A stretch of DNA of 54,095 nt from Syntrophorhabdales bacterium (GTDB lineage: Bacteria; Desulfobacterota; Syntrophorhabdia; Syntrophorhabdales; WCHB1-27): contig DATKNH010000135.1 of assembly GCA_035541455.1 (NCBI GenBank), positions 1-54,095 of the forward strand. Direction: 5' to 3'. Shown piece by piece: positions 50,215 through 54,095 of this stretch; position 1 is the first letter of the stretch, and each line of letters begins with the position of its first letter. The notes beneath the pieces were generated by a model. That model ran no database searches and was not told where the DNA came from. It saw nothing but the letters and a program-made list of their open reading frames with translations. A program made the translations under genes and the position numbers.

Positions 50215-50805
50215 CTATTGCGGAGGACACGGCACAGGCTTCGAGAAGTCGGGAATCATATTCTCATTCTCTTTGACTATATTTCCATTCGAGTCGGTCT
50301 TTGGCGCATAGCACTTATTTGGTTGTGCTGGCGCTGTTTCTGCCGGCGGTGCCGCTACAGGAGGCTCTTGCGGATAGGCAGTAGTGGCCTCAGCCGGAGG
50401 AACTTCTATCACATAGGGAGGTGGGGGATAAGGATATTGATAATAGGGATCATAGTAGCTCGGAGGGACCGGTACCGCGTAAAAAGGCCACCAGAACGGA
50501 CTGTACACGCCTCCGATAACGAGTCCGCCGAGAAAAGCACCGAATATGGCACCTTTGGGTGCATAGCCTCTGTAGTAATACCTGCCGTAGCCGCCATAAT
50601 AATGCCCCCCGTAATAGTGGCCTCCACGGACGTATCCGCCGTACCAACGGCCTCCACCGCCTCCGTGATATCCCCCTCCGGGATGTCCGGTCGAGAAAGT
50701 GCGAGACCCACCAGAGGAGCGGCCACCGCCATGCCCATTCTTTCCATACGCATATGAAACGGCAACTATCAGACAAAGTACTGCGGTGAAGATGAACTTT
50801 TTCAT
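50215..50805 (-). CDS. Gly/Tyr/Pro-rich exported protein, copy B
   Basis: 196 residues. Signal peptide MKKFIFTAVLCLIVAVSYAY, Gly/His/Tyr-rich region, YYYRGYAPKGAIFGAFLGG, then VPPSYYDPYYQYPYPPPPYV, IEVPPAEATTAYPQ and the two-Cys end NKCYAPKTDSNG...PVPCPP. Paralogue of 35813-36496, lacking one proline repeat unit. AGGAGG precedes an ordinary ATG. Function unknown; likely envelope or surface. It is convergent with the PqqD-RiPP gene. 50806-51061 shows no gene. Confidence 0.8.
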   Translation of the reverse strand: MKKFIFTAVLCLIVAVSYAYGKNGHGGGRSSGGSRTFSTGHPGGGYHGGGGGRWYGGYVRGGHYYGGHYYGGYGRYYYRGYAPKGAIFGAFLGGLVIGGVYSPFWWPFYAVPVPPSYYDPYYQYPYPPPPYVIEVPPAEATTAYPQEPPVAAPPAETAPAQPNKCYAPKTDSNGNIVKENENMIPDFSKPVPCPPQ

Positions 50806-51061
50806 GGCGCTTCCCTCCTGCGAGGATAGTAAGACCGTAAAAAAAGCACGTCAAGGTGCTCTATTCGGAAGAAGCTTCGATCCTCTAGTGTACCGGCTGG
50901 ATTCTTGCCGGCGCTCTTCGAAATTCACATCAGTCGTCGGGCGCCGAAGACAGGAGAACTACGAGGTGTACTTCTTGTCTAAGCTATCGCGAAAACCTTT
51001 AGATGCACTTACGGGGAAGGCGGAGATAGCAGTCCCTCACCGCAAGGAATTGGGAGCGCGA

Positions 51062-51274
51062 TTACTTGCAGCAAATCATCATTGGTAGCGGAACTCTCAG
51101 TGTGACGGCCTCGGCCGGGCACTCTGCCACGCATGCGCCGCAATGCCAGCACTCATCCGCATAAACAGCAGAAGGCAGCTCATTCTTTGCCGTCATCACA
51201 AAAACATCACTTTGACACACGTCCACGCAAGCACCGCAGCGGGTGCAGATCTTCTCGTCTATAAGCGGTGGCAT
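51062..51274 (-). CDS. 2[4Fe-4S] ferredoxin, AprB-like
   Basis: 70 residues. Two complete cluster motifs: CTRCGACVDVCQSD and CWHCGACVAECPAEA. The end LRVPLPMMICCK has extra Cys. AGGAGG precedes the ATG. Starts 10 bases after the flavoprotein gene; likely the electron-carrying subunit of that enzyme, as in AprAB-type pairs. Confidence 0.9.
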   Translation of the reverse strand: MPPLIDEKICTRCGACVDVCQSDVFVMTAKNELPSAVYADECWHCGACVAECPAEAVTLRVPLPMMICCK

Positions 51275-51284
51275 ACGCTCCTCC

Positions 51285-52925
51285 TCAACGTTCTACCTCT
51301 CTCCATTCCATCACAGGCCCGCTCTCGCCTTTTTTCACCATGAGCAGCTTCTCAAGCAAAGGGTTCGTGAACGGATAATCAGTACGCACATGTCCCGCTC
51401 TCGTCTCCTTCCTTTCCAGAGCGGCAAGAAACAGAAGCTCCGCAAGATCAGCAAGGTTCACTATTTCGAGGCTCCTCGCCAACTCGTGTTGGTCGCGAGC
51501 CGTAAGGGCCGTAGCTATCTTTTGCTTGAGCCTGCGCAGGTGCGTGAGCCCGGCTGAGAGCAAGGTTTCTGACCGTATCGGGCCTGCATAATCTTGCATG
51601 ATTTGCTGAAGGGCCACGTTGGCTTCTTTCCATCCCGGGCCTCTCGCCCGGCTGAGCATCTCGTGCAGTATCTGTTTCTTTGCCTCGACATGTCCGCGCG
51701 CCTCTTCCGCACGCGGGAAGGCAGCGCTTCGTGAATACGCCGCGGCGCTTTCTCCTGCAATCCAACCGAATGTTGCAGCGCATGAGATGGCACCGAATAT
51801 CTCATCTCCTGCCGCGTAAAGACCTTTGACGGATGTCTCCCCCTTCTCGTTGTAATAGACTCCTCCGGAGAGGTGCAATTCGTAGGTGGAGAACTCCACA
51901 GGCTGTTTCTTGATATCAATGCCTTCTTCGGCCAGATGGTCCAGAAGCGATACGTTCCCCTCATTCCTCAACCAGTGAATCATGTACTGGTAATCCTCAT
52001 CTGAGATACCTCGACAATCCATGTAGACCGGGCCCTTGCCCGATTTGGCGAAGTCTTCAAATGCCGAATGCCAGATGTCCGCTGCGACATCGCCCAGCTT
52101 CCGGTCAGGTTGTGTAACAAAGGGTCCTATAGGCTTGTCCGCCGGATCCCTGAGAACCCCAACCCACGTCGCCTTCCCGCACCTGGCAAAGTACTTGGGG
52201 CCTGCCCACCGCATCGTGAGTTCCAGGTTTGCCAGTTCAGCGCCGGCCCGGTACGCCATTGCGCGCCCGTCTCCGGTATTATTGGGTGAGTACGCAATAT
52301 TGAACATGTGCCCCGGCGTAGGACTCGGATAGAGCCTCGTACACAACCCAGTTCCCAGAATCACACTTCTTGCTTCGTAGATCAGGAGCTTGTCCTCTCT
52401 CGTGTCGATGCCCAATGCTACCAGGTTGCCGTTGCTGTTTATGAGGTCAAACATCATCACCCGGTTCATAATGGCCACACCGCGCTTCAGAGCCTCACGC
52501 GTCAAAATAACTTTCTGATCTTTGCCTGAATACTTAAGAGATGTAAGAATACGGCCGGGAAGCCCATGGCCGGCGAATTCGTACTGTCCCTCATATTTCA
52601 TCGGGATACCCCAGCTCTCCCAAAGCTTCACGATGTCGAACGACTTCTCCAACCAGGTGCGCATGAATTTCATGTGCCTCATCCCTCCACCACCAGGCGA
52701 GCGCACGAGTGCCTCAAGGTTGGGCTTCATGTCCGAGCCATGAATCTCCGGGATGTAGCAACGGAAGTGATCGTTTCCAACTCCCGCTGATCCGCTGTGC
52801 ACCGTATTGGACTTCTCGGCTACCACAACTTTCGCACCAGACTCACTTGCCCTGATCGCCGCCATCAGACCGGCAATGCCCCCGCCGACGCACAACACGT
52901 CAGCCTGTATCACTTCCTCTTTCAT
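51285..52925 (-). CDS. AprA/FrdA-like FAD-dependent oxidoreductase
   Basis: 546 residues. FAD motif DVLCVGGGIAGLMAAIRASE (9-28), a GSAGVGNDHFRCY loop, ILGTGLCTRLYPSP, LHLSGGVYYNEKGETSVKGL and YAAGDEIFGAISCAATFGWI with the C-terminal helical domain, as in the fumarate reductase/adenylylsulfate reductase flavoprotein superfamily. No signal peptide. Real AprA is longer (about 600 residues or more) and its APS-binding residues could not be verified, so another substrate, reduced or oxidised in the cytoplasm with the adjacent ferredoxin, is more likely. Confidence 0.85.
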   Translation of the reverse strand: MKEEVIQADVLCVGGGIAGLMAAIRASESGAKVVVAEKSNTVHSGSAGVGNDHFRCYIPEIHGSDMKPNLEALVRSPGGGGMRHMKFMRTWLEKSFDIVKLWESWGIPMKYEGQYEFAGHGLPGRILTSLKYSGKDQKVILTREALKRGVAIMNRVMMFDLINSNGNLVALGIDTREDKLLIYEARSVILGTGLCTRLYPSPTPGHMFNIAYSPNNTGDGRAMAYRAGAELANLELTMRWAGPKYFARCGKATWVGVLRDPADKPIGPFVTQPDRKLGDVAADIWHSAFEDFAKSGKGPVYMDCRGISDEDYQYMIHWLRNEGNVSLLDHLAEEGIDIKKQPVEFSTYELHLSGGVYYNEKGETSVKGLYAAGDEIFGAISCAATFGWIAGESAAAYSRSAAFPRAEEARGHVEAKKQILHEMLSRARGPGWKEANVALQQIMQDYAGPIRSETLLSAGLTHLRRLKQKIATALTARDQHELARSLEIVNLADLAELLFLAALERKETRAGHVRTDYPFTNPLLEKLLMVKKGESGPVMEWREVER

Positions 52926-52966
52926 AAGCCCCTCCCTGAACAGCCTTGGGTATCGTCAAAATCCGC

Positions 52967-53177
52967 CCTGCCGGAAGAACTTTTCCTCGGGTACCCGCTT
53001 GCGGGTGCGGCGACGTAAAGGACGGATTGGGGCACCCGCTGGGCGAGCAAGAACGTTCCGCAGGACAATCTGCACGACCCGGTACCCCTGGGGTGGGCGT
53101 ATAGATTGAGCGATTGCGAGACTTTAGTGGGTCAACCGCCCGGAGCGGAGCAGCGAAGGAAACAGTGTTCCGGCAGG
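52967..53177. repeat. 211-bp element with imperfect terminal inverted repeats
   Basis: CCTGCCGGAAGAACTTTTCCT (52967-52987) matches the reverse complement of AGGAAACAGTGTTCCGGCAGG (53157-53177) with only a few differences. Interior GC-rich with GGGTACCCG-type palindromes. Unrelated to the three elements at 671-4733. It fills much of the gene-free 52926-53563, which also contains a small hairpin AGCCAGG-CTG-CCTGGCT (53218-53234). Confidence 0.45.
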
Positions 53178-53455
53178 TTCTAGTTTTCATAAGACTTTTG
53201 ACAATACCCAGCCTTCCAGCCAGGCTGCCTGGCTACGTCTTTAAGCACACTTTCTTAAAACGAATTTCCATTTCTCAAACGCATCGCAGGTATTGAAGAT
53301 CAGATTTGGCCGAACTTTAGCACACCCCCCATGTCGAGTCAATCATTGCCCAATCAGTCGTGCGGCTCCTTCGATTCAATACGGAAGACTCTTTTGCCGA
53401 TGACGAACAGCGCTTGACTTTGCACGGCACGGTTGGTTGGCACGATTAGTTTTCC

Positions 53456-53484
53456 TTGACAAGCAGCGATAGAAACGGGATAAA
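53456..53484 (+). promoter_or_regulatory. promoter of the right-edge TctC gene
   Basis: TTGACA (53456-53461), 17 bases, GATAAA (53479-53484), about 80 bases before the ATG. Confidence 0.5.
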
Positions 53485-53563
53485 ACATTCTCACACCGGG
53501 GCTGTAACCAGTGAGCCTGCCGTAGACAGTTGTACATTCTCAGGGAATAAGAAGGGAGAATGC

Positions 53564-54095
53564 ATGAACGCAAGGACTGTGCTGCTTATTCTTGTTAGCT
53601 TTTGCATCATACTCACAGGATCGCAAGCGTGGGCCAAAGATGACTATCCTAATAAGCCAATCCAGTTTATATGCCCGTATGCTGTTGGAGGGATCACGGA
53701 TCTTGCCGCTCGCGTCGTTGCAGAGTACATGGGGAAGTACCTGGGACAGCCACTCATCGTCGTGAATAAACCCGGTGCAGCCTCGGCACTGGGTAGCGCC
53801 TTTGTAGCTGCCTCAAAGCCGGACGGCTACACCCTTCTTACCAACTGGGTCACCATGGTTACCATTCCGCTCATCACTCCTGATCTCCCATACAAACTGA
53901 GCGACTTCACGCCGATCGGGAGGACTGTCACCGCTGATCAAATATTCCTGGTTAACAAAGATCTGCCTGTGAAGACCCTGCCTGAACTGGTGGCTTACGC
54001 GAAACAGCACCCGAAGACCCTCTCGTACAGCACAGTTGGTGTAGGATCGCTTCCACATCTGGTCATGGAGATGTTCAACGCTCAGACACAGCTAG
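53564..54095 (+). CDS. tctC: TTT-type (Bug family) solute-binding protein (partial, cut by right edge)
   Basis: 177 codons visible. Signal peptide (about 1-24, ending AWAKD), then YPNKPIQFICPYAVGGITDL, VNKPGAASALGSAFVAASKP, DGYTLLTNWVT, the family's conserved N-terminal half. GAAGGGAG precedes the ATG. A second TTT binding protein, different from that at 44835; whether permease genes follow is outside the window. Confidence 0.9.
   Translation, partial: MNARTVLLILVSFCIILTGSQAWAKDDYPNKPIQFICPYAVGGITDLAARVVAEYMGKYLGQPLIVVNKPGAASALGSAFVAASKPDGYTLLTNWVTMVTIPLITPDLPYKLSDFTPIGRTVTADQIFLVNKDLPVKTLPELVAYAKQHPKTLSYSTVGVGSLPHLVMEMFNAQTQL

Noticed and set aside
50806-51088. possible coding remnant before the ferredoxin gene
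   Set aside because: The frame includes VYFLSKLSRKPLDALTGKAE, which looks faintly protein-like, but it runs out of the copy B leader and overlaps the ferredoxin end; no family recognised.

Overview
The window (about 54 kb, moderately GC-rich) looks like a chromosomal stretch from an anaerobic bacterium of the former Deltaproteobacteria (Desulfobacterota, possibly a syntrophic aromatic-acid degrader of the Syntrophorhabdus type). This is an inference from gene content: several families of periplasmic binding-protein transporters (TRAP, TTT/Bug, branched-chain amino-acid ABC, family 3), a cobamide/Fe-S reductive-dehalogenase-like protein, rubrerythrin, a sigma-54 activator, a PEP-CTERM protein and a PqqD-like RiPP-type protein. 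No rRNA, tRNA, CRISPR or intact transposase was seen.

Layout. 1-365: left-edge MazF-type toxin with its ribbon-helix-helix antitoxin. 671-4733: a leftward operon of three predicted exported proteins (royal-jelly/yellow-type beta-propeller, Tat-exported FAD oxidoreductase, O-methyltransferase) interleaved with three copies of a small inverted-repeat element, two of which supply the stop codons of the genes they abut. 4835-10840: a lone receiver protein, a giant PPDK-like dikinase without the PEP barrel, and an enlarged GAPDH. 11131-15348: an SGNH / SxtJ / DUF5989 / carbamoyltransferase cassette plus an M48 lipoprotein. 15525-17565: a DUF4412 protein, a small unknown and a family-3 binding lipoprotein. 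17614-23590: acyl-CoA ligase, FadR-type regulator and a complete TRAP transporter, then a bacterial PH-domain protein. 23624-25437: PEP-CTERM protein and a DUF523-DUF1722 protein. 25664-32763: a complete LivJHMGF-type ABC transporter, an RdhA-like protein without Tat signal, and an aminotransferase, all in one direction. 32791-35805: MFS carrier plus alpha/beta hydrolase, divergent from a short-chain dehydrogenase.

35813-41320 holds a YP-rich exported protein (start codon apparently ATA), a leftward four-gene two-component operon (small protein, Cache-HAMP histidine kinase, two receivers) with a sigma-54-like promoter, and a divergent sigma-54 activator. 41355-41615 is the remnant of a methylene-THF-reductase C-terminal-domain protein. 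41720-47871: two unknown exported proteins, rubrerythrin and a complete leftward TTT transporter (tctBAC). 48087-50805: class II aldolase, a thioredoxin-like small protein, a PqqD-like domain fused to a Cys-rich repeat tail, and a second copy of the YP-rich exported protein. 51062-52925: ferredoxin plus AprA/FrdA-like flavoprotein. The right edge cuts a second TctC-type binding protein.

How the parts fit: transporters and catabolic-looking enzymes (ligase, aminotransferase, SDR, hydrolase, class II aldolase, flavoprotein/ferredoxin, RdhA-like protein) suggest import and anaerobic processing of small organic acids, but no substrate can be assigned from sequence alone. The most unusual items are the PqqD-RiPP fusion with no maturase in view, the stop-codon-donating repeat family, the giant PPDK-like protein, the cytoplasmic RdhA-like protein and the apparent ATA start.
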